Below are positions 22,139 through 34,559 of a stretch of DNA of 64,000 nt, piece after piece. The notes under the pieces are model-generated. The model was not told the DNA's origin. It saw nothing but the letters and a program-made list of their open reading frames with translations, and ran no database searches. Source of the stretch: Rhabditoides inermis. Lineage: Eukaryota > Nematoda > Chromadorea > Rhabditida > Rhabditidae. Location: assembly GCA_963966185.1 (NCBI GenBank), contig CAWZYM010000271.1:60001-124000 (forward strand), in the 5' to 3' direction. The position numbers and the translations under genes are program-made. The first letter of the stretch is position 1. Every line of letters starts with the position of its first letter.

Positions 22139-23454
22139 TCAACTGATTTTGTAGTAAATGGGTAAACTGATGGCAATCGAGCAGTTGACGAACAGTCCAA
22201 CCCACATCTGCAAATGCGTCAGTGGTGTGCTACTGGAACGTACTCGATAGAGCAGAAGGTCGGCCTGATTGCGGATGAATGGGAAGTGGACGATCTGTGC
22301 CATAGCACCCAGTGACATGGTAGTCAGCGAGCCGCACACCACAGCACACACTAAGTACATATAACAGTGAGCGGGCGAGTTGCGCCGACGACGATGCTGT
22401 GCACTCGATTGTTATTGAAAGAAGAGATATACGCACCGCTGACGCTCTTCCGAATCGACAGGTACAGAACCACGTAGATGACGATGAGACAGATGATGAG
22501 AATGCGCCACGTCAACGCCGCCACGCCCTCAAGGGAACGTCTCCGGAATCGTGCACGCCACGTGCGTTTTGAACGGAGAAGTGCGACTCGGTAAGCAGGT
22601 GTGCACACACTCATGATCAAGATGCATGTCGGAGAGGACAATACAGAAAATGGCGAGGACTGAGGGCGGAAGCAGATCGATGTAGACATGGTCCGAGAAC
22701 GCAACAGAACTGAAACACACTTCTGTCTCACAATCGGAATATATTTATTTTTGCCAATGTTGCTCTCAACGTTCCTGAAAACATTCGTGAAACAACTACT
22801 GTTTGTTCAGAAAGATCTGTTGTTCGAACTACGACACTCGCCGCGACAATAGAAATCAGAATGTTGCAGCGAATGATTTGGAAAAGATGTGCTTCACATT
22901 CAGTACGAGACTTACTCGGTTCTGATCGTAGCATAGACAATGGTCAAAATCGAATACTACTCCGACTAATGAGAGTACTACATATACATATATAGAAAGT
23001 GGCGCCGTAAACGACGGCAAGGCGATACTCTGGCGACAGTAGAAAGCACTTCACGTCATCGGAAACTCTCTGAGAATGTTCGAAAAGTGATTCAGCAAAT
23101 AAGATTAATAAGATCATGAAAAGTTGGAAATTAAAAAGTGTTGGTCGTGTACTGATTAATGTTAGACAAATGTTAGACAAATTCATGTGAATGCACTCAA
23201 ACTCGACAAAGAAAAAATCGTGACATTTTCACACACCGCGTAAAAATAATGACGGTGAGAACTAAACAAGCAAACACAAGTTGTAATGTCTGTGAGTAAA
23301 ATCTGTGTACAAAAATGACAAAACGAATTCGTTTGTTTTTCAGCTCGTTTATGGTTTTATGTTGTGTATGACAAAACGATACAAATTGAACACATTTCAT
23401 GAGTATTTCTTTGTAGGAGGATCGAAAAAGCCCTTCAAAAGTCATTTTGAACAA
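22139..23454 (-). CDS. Multi-pass membrane protein, possible chemoreceptor, 5' end uncertain
   Basis: Minus-strand exons: 23454-23233 (or starting at a TCACAG acceptor, 23289), 23069-22988, 22709-22437, 22350-22244, 22207-22139. Phases agree and the frame ends in TGA at 22139-22141, giving about 250 residues. Hydrophobic stretches: LQLVFACLVLTVIIFT, RLAVVYGATFY, WRILIICLIVIYVVLYLSI, VCAVVCGSLTTMSLGAMA and MWVGLFVNCSIAISLPIYY. The middle exon also encodes a Ser/Arg-rich loop. A different reading of that exon (frame of IDLLPPSVLAIFCIVLS) with an additional 60-bp intron is possible. The last two exons look like the sixth and seventh membrane segments of a nematode receptor, but I cannot name the family. 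Confidence 0.45.
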
Positions 23455-24174
23455 AAACTGATTGAATTGAGGTCATGGTCCCTTAACTGATCAGAATGGC
23501 ATATTGGACAAAAATCACTCATACCACCGTGTAGAGCACCTTCAATTTTTTTTATGTGTTCACAAGTAGCTCCTAGCTCCCACCTGCCCAAAAGTCGTTC
23601 GATTCTTTCACGGATCGTGCGATATGTACAGTTTGTAAGATGAGCTATGTACCTGGTAGATAGAGGAAACCGCAGAGCAAATAGTTTGTGACTTTGGGAC
23701 CAAGAGGCGAAAAAGTATTCGTTTTACGAATAGACGTTAAAAGTGTCAAAATTTCAAGCGTGAGCCTTGTTTCGAAACACGAATTGCCACGTTTTATGTT
23801 TTATGTATTGTCTAGGCAACGTTGTTCTTTTTCAAATTGCTTCTGACAAAAGCCGAAATGAATGAATTTGATTTTTTTAGACCGCACGTTTACATCCATA
23901 TCTTTTGTTTGCTTGCTTGAACAAGTTCTTTTCTCTCTCTCTCTCTCCACTTTTTCCTCTCTCTCCTCCCTTCTCATCGATTATTTTTTTCCTGGTTGTC
24001 AAACATAAAGAAAAAAAACTGGAAAAAATCATTCACAGTTCACTCTTTTTTTTACATACACACAAGAGAGATCATTGTTAACACAGATTACCCTACACAC
24101 TGTTTTCATGGAAGGAAAGGTTCATGCCGCTGGTTCTCTGTAGTAGAGACAAGTGTTTCTCCCTCCATCATCTC

Positions 24175-26306
24175 CTATCCGAACATTTCCTGTGTGATGA
24201 CGCGTTTGCGCTGCGAGTAGTACGCCCAGTAAATGATCTGAAAGAAGTCCTTGAAAATTGAAAGTCGTCATCAATTTGTGTTCCTCCCGTGGCAAAACAC
24301 TCACATCAACCAATAATATGAAAAACGATAAAACACAACGATATTTAAATGGTAGACCAGCGTGCTAGAATGCTGAGACACGAACGTTGAAGACGATGAA
24401 GCACAGTGGGAAGGCCTTGCTGGAGAGGGCGTCTATCCGGTCCGGCGTCCACTCGCTGCCCCGGCTCCCGTCCCCGCCTCCCATCCAACCATCGCCCGCC
24501 GGGAACATAAACCTGCAACGCACACTATAAAAAGATTTTTCGACACAATGACGATCTTCAAAAAGCGGAAAAAGACCTCAACTATAATATTGTATATAGT
24601 TTTATGCCCACAGCAGGGATTATTATTTCTTCCTCTCTCGCATCGCGCGGTCGGGTCGAAATGATCTTCCCCCAGTACCCTTGAGCAAGGCGGAGAATAG
24701 CTCATGAGAACGCTGTCTTCCTAGCCCGCGGAGTTACTATTGTGGATTATAATGGAAGGAAAGGATCACCCGGAGCCTCACAATCGTCTATAATGGTATC
24801 TAATTCTAATGGATTATGGAAAGGAAATCGAATGACTATCGACTGAATATCGATCTAATATCGACTTTCGACCTTCGACCCTACCATCCCCGTTGCTAAA
24901 CTGTGTTTCTCCCAGCGCTTAGCCCTTGTGGTGTACCGTATGCACTTGTTGTATAGTCAGGATATAGCGATTCTGGATAAATGTATGTATGTATGATAGT
25001 TTTATGCTCGCAATAAGTTGCGCACGGTGGGGTAGATCAGAGGAAGACGGTGTCAGCTCTCGGTTATAGCGCAAAACAAGTGAGGCAGACGGTGAAAGCA
25101 CCGTTTTTTCCTGAACTGCAAGCGAGATAGATCAAACACTATCGCTCTGGCGCAGGTGCGTATTGGCTATTGTCGTTTTCTCTTTGTGCAACTTGATTCT
25201 GTCTAGTGGTATGTTGCTCCACGGGACTACCGAATCCGTGATACTGGAACTTGCAGCAGACGTTGTATTACTGTACTTTACCGTAACCTTACCGTAACAT
25301 TGACAATCGCTGTAATGCTACTTTCAAGACGTTCTGATTCTGTATCTGACACTACACGTACTACGTGTGTCTCGTTATCAGCAACAGTATCAACCCACCT
25401 TCTCTCGTAGAGACACAGCCCGCGCGGCGATGACTCTAGAGACTCGGGCTGAATGAATAGATTTTAAAGAAAGAAAAAAACAACAACAACTAGTGTATCA
25501 ATGCAGCTCATCATACTAACATTAGAATTAAAGGGAGTGTACACTCTGAATTTCGAAGTTGAGTTAGCACCGGGATGCGAAAATATGTTGAAAATGATGT
25601 ACTTTTGTTAATGCAACTATGTGTCGGAGATACCTATAAGTCGGTGAAAAATTCTGTTGAACATTGAAAATTGGCACCAATTGGAATTTCTGCATTTTGA
25701 AACATTTTGCGCTCAATTTTCACCAACTTGCAGACATTTTCAGCAAATAGTTGTATTGACAAAACTGAGTCGTTTTCATCATATTTTCACATCCCTGTGC
25801 TAACTCAACTTCGGAATTCAGAGTGTACACTCCCTTTAACCGTTGCGTGAATGATAAAATCCTAGCCCCTATACGCCTATACATCTTCGAAATTTGGAAA
25901 TGAAGGGTCAAAGATAGCTCAACATGATAAACATGTGTACTATGAAAAAGGAAACGTATTGCAATGTTGCATTTTGATGGAAGAGCGTTCAGAGTGGGCA
26001 TACCTTTGTCTTCTTGACCTGCACTGTTGCCTTGGGCTTCTTGGGACCGTTTTCAGCTTCTTTCACCTAAATTATTGATTGATTTTGAGTTGTTGTAACT
26101 AAACAACACTTCTCATTATCATATGTCTTTTACGTTCGAGGGTACAACGCGAACACATGCAGTGTTTTTGAAGACAAAAACAGTCACATATAAAATGTTC
26201 GATTAAAAACACTCACCATATACCCGACAATCGCAAGCTCTAACAGAGACAGGAAAATGAAAGTCATCGAGACAAGCATCCAAACGTCTGCAATAATCGT
26301 AAACTG

Positions 26307-26350
<44 letters not shown>

Positions 26351-29300
26351 TCATCTTCTTCCTCTTCCTCTCCCTCTCCCTCTCTCAAAACTTTCGTATT
26401 TTTTACCACTCACCAATCGCTTTGATGTAAGACACTCTTGGCAGATTGCGCATGATGTTTCCAAACTGAAAGATCATCGCCAAAAGAGCGTTCACGCCGA
26501 GCATCGTTCTGGAACATTCGATTTTTTTTAGAGTTTTGCGATTGTCACTTTTATCGTGAACGACTTTCGCATAAGTTCTTTTTGTATCACTTTCTGACTC
26601 GACATCGGTAAAAAAAACATTTTTTTTGTTTATTCTTCTCTCGCGCACTGAAATGTGTTTTCTTCTTTTTCCATCTTTCTTAATTCTCATGTCTCTCACC
26701 TTGCGGGCATTGCTTTCGATCCCAGAGCGAATGAAATCCAGCTAGAAATGCACACAATCAAATCTGTCGATACGTAAGATTGCATTATAGTTCAGAGGCA
26801 AGGCAGAACAATTGAACGCGATATACAGATAGGACTTACCTGATGCAGATAGTCAGATAGGTAGGGAGGTAGGCTTGCATAAAATACCAAACGTATCTGA
26901 AAACAATATGTACTAGAAACAAATGTAAAAGTTAAAAAAAAAACACGGTTTGCACCTTCTTTCAAAAGTGAGTTTCATGTGCAACTCGTCCCACATTCCT
27001 GCTGGATAGGGCTGGAATAAGAAATTACAAAATCATAAGATGAGAAATACACTTTAACTGTTTGGGTACAAATGCTTTGAACATCTTACCTCATGTAGAA
27101 TATAGGCAGTTATGTTGACTAGGTCAAAGTCCGGCAGCACGATCGGTTGCATCACCTGAAAGCAAGTCATAAACGCATAAACCGAACAGCAAAAAAAACA
27201 CACTTGTGCCATAGATTATTTGTGAACGTGAAAACATTTACACCCAACTTGAAACTGTCTACTCTACAGATTGACCTTGTTCTGAACTGAGGACATTAGA
27301 ACATTTAAGAACACACGACTGCTCTTCTGTGCTGGAACACTACTGTAATGTCACTCACTGCGCGCTTTCGATGGCCACCTCTATTCGTTTCCTCATTGAA
27401 TGATGAGTGTGCGATTGTCAGCCGTACTCGCCTGCACCGGGTTGTCGCCGGCTATCCACGCCATCTCCACCTCCTGGTTGTTGTAGTTGAACGACTCGTA
27501 GACGAGAGAGCACTGCTGCACGTCCAGCCTGCGAATACACAACTGCCAATCACTTCCTGTCATCTGATGTTTTCCGAGGCTTGTACGTATGTTCGTGGTA
27601 TGTAATGTTATCATCTTTGTACTGTTTTAGCGTTTTCCATTTGCGTGTCACTTGTAGAACAGATAAATATCATCGCCTATTTTAGAGTGTTGTTGACCAC
27701 TATACACTATGTGTGATGCACATGTGTGAGTGTATAACCTATTTATAGGCGAATAAGTATGCTAATGCACTTTTCTTATTTCCTGTGGTGCTTGGTCGCG
27801 GGAAATGATGAGCGGTTCGCTTGTGAACGATCGCGAGTGAAAGTACCGAGAACGTCAACAAGCTAAACGATTCCGAGAAATTATCTCGCTGCTACCGCAA
27901 AACAATCACGCAATAGCTCGATAGCAAAACAATAAGTATTGCCACGTTTGAATGAGTATAACCGAAAGGTGTCACGGTTCTCACTTTTTTGTCAACGATT
28001 GACGATAGACGCGATTACAGAAAGTACACCGGTGAATTCTTCCGATCCACTCGCTCTCATATTTTTCCCATCAGATCATCATATGCTCATCATTCCATAA
28101 TTAATTAACGCTTCAAACAAACAGAGTCTGAAGCAAAAAAAAGTAAACTGAAGATACTACTGAAGATACTACTGATACTATTGATGCTACTGAAGGAATG
28201 CAGATACATACATATAAGTCGGGTTCAATTGCTTTTTTTCGTAAATATGTACATTTATTATTGATCAGCCTTATTTACGCTCAAATTTGTAAAAATGAGA
28301 CAGTTTCGAAAAAATGAGTCCCGCTGCAAAAAAAAGAATAGAATTTTGAAACAGGGTCAAATCTACGCTGTAAATTTGAACATGAAAAATGAAACAGAAC
28401 TATTTTACAATGATTGTCAGATTATCTCCAGTGCCGACCTTGTCAGTAAGGCAGCGGTCCAGAAATCCTTGTAATATCGGCTCACCGCCGATTTTACAAA
28501 GAAAGCGTGGCCAACGATCAGACATCGTTGTAAAATCGGCCCGGCGCCGATTTTACAATCTCATAATCAGAATGTTTTTCGCAAAAGCATTTACCCATGG
28601 CGGGAGTCGAACCCGCGGGTCGCGGGGACACGAATCTTCAGCACTACCACTGCACTCATCAAGCACATGCCCGATATTAGATCGAAACAGGTGTTGTCTT
28701 TCCTTACGGATCAAGTGGTTGACATACTAAACAGGCATGTACTCTATAATGTACAACTTATCAGAAGGCAACTGACGGGAAGTTGCTGAGCTCCAGCTGG
28801 CAGGGGCCCTTGACGCGCACGCGGTAGTTGACCATCACGGTACCATTCGGGAACAGCATCAGGAACACGGACCTGTGAGACAAGAGATGTTCAGAGTGAG
28901 ATGTTTAGAGTTAGATGATATACTTTGTCCCGATATGTTACCTGAATACGCAATGATAAACAATTGAATTTCAACTTGCACAACACGAGACCAACACGAG
29001 ATCACGAGATCACAGCATCAGGAGCCTGTGAAGCTTGTTGTAACGGACATGAGTCGGCCGCCTACCTGAATGGTGAGTCGTGTATCTGGGCGACCTTGCT
29101 GTTTATGAAACAGCTATTGGGAGTCCACAACCTCTCCAGCACTTGATGATTGAGAGACAGGTTGCCCTGGAATGGAGAAGATGTGTGAAACGTGTAAGCA
29201 TATAAAAGATGATGGGATAATATATAGTGGTATAAGCGAACCACTAACACGGAAAATCGAGACGCAAGTGCGAGAAAAAGGAAGTTCTAGCAAATTTTTC

Positions 29301-29977
29301 ACAGGATGTGAGTGAAAAATGGATGCATTTTGGATATCATGGAAATTTTTTGAGTGAAGTGCGCGGGACAGATACTCTTACCTTGCACGGGTTGAACTCT
29401 TCGAAGTTGAGCGCCGGATCCAGCCACTTCTCGGTGATGTAGATGTCCATCTGAACATCTTCTCTCTATCCCTCCCTCTTTTCTTCTCTTCCTCTCTGTC
29501 TCTCTCTATCTCTCGCTTCCCCTCTCTCCCTCTCTCTCCACCTCGAAATCATTGGTGATCTCGTTGATGGATGTGATCGCTTGTATCCATATCTCCACTG
29601 TCACTCGCATTCCGCCGTCCTCTGCAACACAATCGCTGACAACATGATTTTTTTTTCTGTCTTGATGATTTCCAATGTCTCGAAGAGTGCCTCATCATCA
29701 AACTGTTTGTGTCCAACTGGCAGCGAAAATCAGATTTGAAAAGGGATATGGAACGCCGCCCAACGCTCAATGACCACAGGAGACTAGGTGAGTTTCGGCA
29801 TGACGTGTCGTTCTGCTCACAACTATCTCAAACTGTCTTCGAAAGAAATGAAACCCTTTCCGTGATTTCGTAATTCTGAAACGGGCGCGATCGCATCACT
29901 TATCACAGTCAATGTGTAGGCGTGTACAACTTTTGTTTGCACTTGCACAGAAAGAGAGAGAGAGAAAGAAAGAAAGA

Positions 29978-30018
<41 letters not shown>

Positions 30019-30266
30019 GCGGATGAACGACACAGCGACTGACGCGGTATGCGGAACTTGTTGTAGCCTGTTCCGTTGAGGAGTCGGTCGATCACGTCGG
30101 TGTCCCGCGTACAGTTGCGCTTGCTGCTGGAAACGGAAACACGTGACTATCAGATGCCGTGTTGTCCATGTTCGACCGAAAAGTTTCCAGCAGCAAAATG
30201 CGCTGTGCGACGCTTCCTACAGCAACTCTCACTGGCCAACGAGCGACTGCGCAGATACAATAAAAC

Positions 30267-30321
<55 letters not shown>

Positions 30322-30423
30322 TTACCTTCTCGCCACCGTCTGCTCATCAGCCACGTTGTAGTCGTTGTCGATGAGTGCAGTGGTGTGGTGCGGGAAGAAG
30401 GCGAAGAGAAGCAGCCATCGCAT
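24175..30423 (-). CDS. Cys-loop ligand-gated ion channel, probable anion channel
   Basis: Complete 17-exon model on the minus strand: 30423-30326, 30123-30044, 29621-29542, 29450-29382, 29166-29066, 28872-28777, 27528-27432, 27155-27090, 27011-26956, 26896-26840, 26741-26700, 26508-26414, 26287-26217, 26066-26004, 25448-25399, 24512-24386, 24237-24175. Phases agree throughout; 436 residues. Signal peptide [16 protein letters not shown]. The extracellular domain has [40 protein letters not shown] and the Cys-loop C167-x13-C181 with NFPLD. M1 is about 249-273 and M2 about 282-300 ([18 protein letters not shown]), preceded by MPAR 278-281, the mark of GABA/glycine/glutamate-type anion channels. 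M3 is about 311-336, after [15 protein letters not shown]4 about 407-423. The cytoplasmic loop is short and basic. Exon 7 seems to end at a GC donor. The ligand cannot be told from sequence; the second loop-C disulfide of glycine/GluCl-type receptors is absent. Confidence 0.92.
25528..25839. mobile_element. TTAA-flanked MITE, copy 1, in an intron of the channel gene
   Basis: Begins TTAAAGGGAGTGTACACTC and ends with the reverse complement followed by TTAA. The terminal inverted repeats extend for 60-70 bp with few mismatches. About 312 bp, no coding capacity. It lies between channel exons 26066-26004 and 25448-25399. The TTAA target site is typical of piggyBac-type elements. A second copy is at 38872-39187. 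Confidence 0.9.
28469..28558. repeat. Two near-identical 31-bp palindromes
   Basis: 28469-28499 and 28528-28558 each start TTGTAAWATCGGC and end GCCGATTTTACAA, with a short GC centre. They lie in an intron of the channel gene, next to the tRNA-like element at 28595-28665, and may be part of the same repeat. Confidence 0.85.
28595..28665 (-). repeat. tRNA-like element in an intron of the channel gene
   Basis: The minus strand reads GAGTGCAGTGGTAGTGC (box A-like), then GCGGGTTCGACTCCCGCC, a perfect box B in a paired T arm. The overall length and spacing are tRNA-like, but there is no clean acceptor stem. Tentatively a tRNA-derived repeat. Confidence 0.6.
29946..30320. repeat. GA tract (29948-30015) and CT tract (30271-30318) flanking exon 2 of the channel gene
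   Basis: Two separate microsatellites of opposite strand composition sit in the introns on either side of the exon 30123-30044. Pairing between them in the pre-mRNA is conceivable, but no evidence supports it. Confidence 0.9.
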
Positions 30424-30429
30424 CTGACA

Positions 30430-30885
30430 AACTACAGTAATCTAGTAGTGAGAGATACACTGCACGGAAAAAGGCACACCACAATTATTCGAAGTTCCAC
30501 GTGACTATTATGCGATGCGCGCAAGGACATTGAATAACTGAACGAGGTGGTAAACGGGAAAAGAGGGAACGGCGTGCCAGGAATTACCGCGATCGTTCAT
30601 TAGAATGCGAGAGAGAGAGGCAAAGACAAACAGCGGGCAAAAGCAATAAGACACGGCAGGCGTCAATGGAAAAGGCGGATACGAAGGGGGGGGGAACGCG
30701 CGCCGAACCACTGTGTCACTCGCAATTACCTTGATGGAGAGATGGCACGACACCTCTTCCTTCCCCCCTCCCTCTCTTCACGGGAGAGACACTGAGTGAG
30801 GTGGACGTGAGAGAGAGAGAGAGAGAGAGAGAGAAAGTGAGATAAAGAGAGAGAGAGAGAGAAAGAGAGACAGAGAGAGAGAGAC

Positions 30886-30960
<75 letters not shown>

Positions 30961-31870
30961 TTCGACGGAATGAACACTGGGTGTATAATCAGGGTCGAGC
31001 AAGAGAGAGAGAGGGGGGGGGGGGCAAGCTCGCCCCATTGCCGCCGGAACGGACGCACCCGCGCCGCACTAACGCACATTCATGAAAACTCGTACCCCCT
31101 CCTCTCTCTCACACACTCTCTTAACTGCCCACTCGATAGATGCGATAATGAACAGAACAGAACAGAAGCCTTGGTGCGAGAAAAGCGATCTGTGAAACCT
31201 AATCGCATGCAATTACCGCATAGGTGAGCGCGTTGAATGTCGGAAGCCGCGCAGCATAGCAAAGTCGACTATTAGGAAGGGAGAGAGATGGACATTGTTG
31301 GAGAGAGAGCGAGAGAGAGAGAGAGATCTCCATGTGAGTGGCACAAGCACATTCCGCAGGTCGTTTCGTCCTATGGGGGAGCGATTTGGAGGGGGACAGG
31401 ACACATCCATGTTTACGGCTACACCTGCATCCGACCACTCAAATAAGATCGCCGACTAGAGAGAGAGAGACGCGGTGTTTTCGAAATATGTACTCACTCA
31501 CGTCTCAGGTGGGATGGCAGCCTCCATCTACTACTATAGCAGCGTGTGTCATACCCATACAACCTGGCCCGTATGGTAGCACAGAGGTATCACGAAGACG
31601 GAACTATTGCTGTGAACTGAACCGAGATAGGAAGTGAAGCATGCGTGTTCAAACTCAAAACTCACGTCGTTTTCCTGTTTATATATATATGAATATAACG
31701 TGTGATTGTGACGAACAAGTAAGTGTGGCAAGAGCAGTCATACTGTTTGGAACTCAATTAACGTGGTGAGAGAAAAAGAAAGAGAGAGAGAGGAGAGATT
31801 GAGGAAGAGAGAAAGAGACAAAAAGAAAGATAAAGAAAGAAAGAGGGGGAAGAAGGGAGAGAGGGAAAAG

Positions 31871-31953
<83 letters not shown>

Positions 31954-32280
31954 AGAGGGGGGGGGGTGGAAAACCTATATAATTTTTTTGTCGGAGACGT
32001 GACAACCGAGGCGTGAAGCAATGCGAGTGCGAGAAAGAGGTTATGTTCCCACCTATAATTGAAAAAAAACTGGTGAGAAACAGACGATTCTTTGCTTCAA
32101 CAATTATTAATACGTAGAGAATCTAAGTGTGTAGTGAATCTAGGTTCGGTGAAAAAACATCTGAAAAAGAAGTCTTATTTTCAGGTCCCCAAAGAAGAAT
32201 CAGACCATTAGTGAATCACATTATTTTGAATCAGTTGGCCACGAAGTTCTTTCAATTACAATGAATTGAATACCACAACT
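30430..32280. other. Intergenic region with GA microsatellites
   Basis: Upstream flank of the channel gene. GA-rich tracts lie at 30811-30958, 31297-31326 and 31765-31960, with short G runs at 31012-31022 and 31957-31967. No gene recognised; the Ser/Leu and Arg/Glu open frames are repeat artefacts. Confidence 0.7.
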
Positions 32281-32289
32281 AGAGCAACT

Positions 32290-32879
32290 ATAGGGTCTCT
32301 TCCATTTTCACGGTACGCGAAGTATCGGCGGTAGACAGGGGCGAAATGACGAGCTTTTTGTGAAAACTGGAGAAGTTCGGTTTTACGCCTAGAAAACGGC
32401 AAAAATGAAAAAAGAAAAAAAAAGAAGAAAAAAAAGAGTTTTGTGAAAACACTATCAAAACACCTGCTACCTCAAACTAGGTTCTGTATTATGGGATTGA
32501 AACGAGTTATCAAGTTTTCTAGATTGCACTTATTGAACAGCCCCAGAAGCGTGGTTATTAAAGATTTAACTGAACCGAAATTCGAAATTCGAAATCTAGA
32601 CTAGAGTTCTATGGGAACTGGGGATCCACACCACATTATCAAAATTATGACAAGGGTTATCATTTCCGGAAGGAGTTATTAGCTCTGAAAGGTGAAGAAC
32701 TCTGCTTCAATAGAATCGCAAATCACCTTCATCAGATCGCGAAATCAGACAGCGAAGCGCGCGATTCGCGTAGTCGGAAGGTCTTGCGTGGCCTATAGCG
32801 GGGCTAAATGCGATAAAATTATGGTTGAAAAAAACCCGGCAAGATGGCTGCCGTAAAAGGAGGAATTTTTTAGGGTCTT
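32290..32879. mobile_element. TIR element, copy a
   Basis: Starts TATAGGGTCTCTTCCATTTT, then CACGGTACGCGAAGTATCGG, and ends with GCCGTAAAAGGAGGAATTTT and a TAGGGTC-like phrase. It shares order and many blocks with 33962-34555, including a GTTATYAAGTTTTCTAG block and an ATTCATTAATTCCGAAAGGA-like block. No coding frame; non-autonomous. Confidence 0.65.
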
Positions 32880-33961
32880 TCGCTCCGATTGACATGATAT
32901 ACAAAGGCGTCAATCGACAGATCGTGGTCAGAAGACCAAGTTCAGTTCTGATCGCATCTGACAACTGACCTCATGCTCGTTAAAGTACAGTTACTTTGCC
33001 TCAAAATTTTGGTATTTTTTCTACACAAAATCTCATTCACCCGAATTCATAGAGGACAGGGACGGGACTCGACGGGGGGGGGGACGGGTATGGTATGGGG
33101 ATGCGATCTATGATCTGACTCTTGATCGAGCCCAACACGAAAATGCCCAAGACTCGATTACAAGTTCCGATACACGCGTCACCGGCAGTGCAAGAGTTTG
33201 GTGGTGACAACTGGGAATAGTCACATGATGATCAGATAACACATGAAAAGAATGGGAACGTTTTGAGGGTAGTGTGCATGACAGAATTACGCTCTTTTTT
33301 TACTTCAACTTGGCACACTTTTCGGTGCACGTCTCACATGAAGTGTAATTTAGGTTTAGAAAACGGTTTTCGACTAGTGACCTCCTAGGGTATTTCTGAT
33401 ATCAGTTTGGTCACCATCGGCTTCTGTGACCTAAACGACACTCCATGTCAGGGATCGCAGGTCGCATTCCTGTCCCTGTCCTTAACGCCGGTCAGCTTCT
33501 TTATCGCTCTCCTCACACATTTTCTCTTCCGATTGTTTTTTTTCGTAAACAGCATTTTCCAACTCTTCACTTCATTCAGACCAGATTCATTTCGAGTCAT
33601 ATCATCGGGGGCAGACAGCGATTTCATAACACGAGCGCCAAGCACACCTGCATTTTGTAGTGTGTAAGTATCAGTGAAAACGTAAAAAAAAAAACTGTTA
33701 AATTTTTTTTTGACATAGTAAAGGATCCCAAGTAAATCAAAAATTTTCACTCAAAGTGGGCCTTCTTTGGCGGTAAGCGAATTGCCAAGTAAATCGTCAT
33801 TTTTTCGTTATGCACAGACGCTTGATGGTTCCAAGCGCTATGTACTATGTTCGTTGCGCACTTTTAGAAGAGGTTGACTGGTGTCAGTTTGACCAAACTG
33901 GGACAAGAAGAATATGGAAATGACATGTAAAACCGCGATTTGATACAGTATTCATGTATGT

Positions 33962-34555
33962 ATATGGTATCCCCCATTTTCACGGTACGCGAATTATCGG
34001 CGGTCGGTCAGACGAGTACGACATGACGAGATGCAAATTCACCGTTTTAGGTGGTTTCTTGTCCAGAATACGGTAAAATTCAAAGAAAATTCACAATGTT
34101 GAAAAACAGTCATTTAGAGACACTATTCGGGGCAGACTCTTTCGAAAACTGGGAGCTGTAGCACATATTTGAAGGCAGTTATAAAGTTTTCTAGGTTTCG
34201 CCTATATAAGGGACTGAAAATACGAGTTTTCAACCGATATCAATGTAATGAAAACGAAATTCGGGAATCGGGAAAAACAGTCTTCTAGGAAATACATACT
34301 GTCATGCAGCCGGAGTCAGTTCTGTGAAGATTCATTAATTCCGAAAGGAGTTATAAGCTCTAGAAGATGGAAAACTATGCTTCATTAGACTTGCAAATGA
34401 CCCTCATTTCCCTAAAATCAGACCGCCAAGCGTGCGAATTGTGCGGTCGAATGATATCGCTCGGGCCGATAGAGCGGGTAAAAGCGACGAAATGATGTCT
34501 GGAAAATATGCGGCGAAATGGTTGCCGTACCGTAAACCGGGGGAATACCCTACAT
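33962..34555. mobile_element. TIR element, copy b
   Basis: Left end TATGGTATCCCCCATTTTCA followed by CGGTACGCGAATTATCGGC; right end CCGTAAACCGGGGGAATACC then CTA. The reverse complement of the right end is a close match to the left end. Same family as copy a. Fragments of the same terminus, TATAGTGGGTCCCCCGTTTT, occur at 59906, and in reverse complement at about 51212. Confidence 0.7.
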
Positions 34556-34559
34556 GTGT

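Noticed and set aside
22525..22660. Additional 63-bp intron in the 22139-23454 gene to use the frame IDLLPPSVLAIFCIVLS
   Set aside because: Needs a poor acceptor (CCGGAG); the exon is fully open in another frame with matching phases, so the simpler model was preferred.
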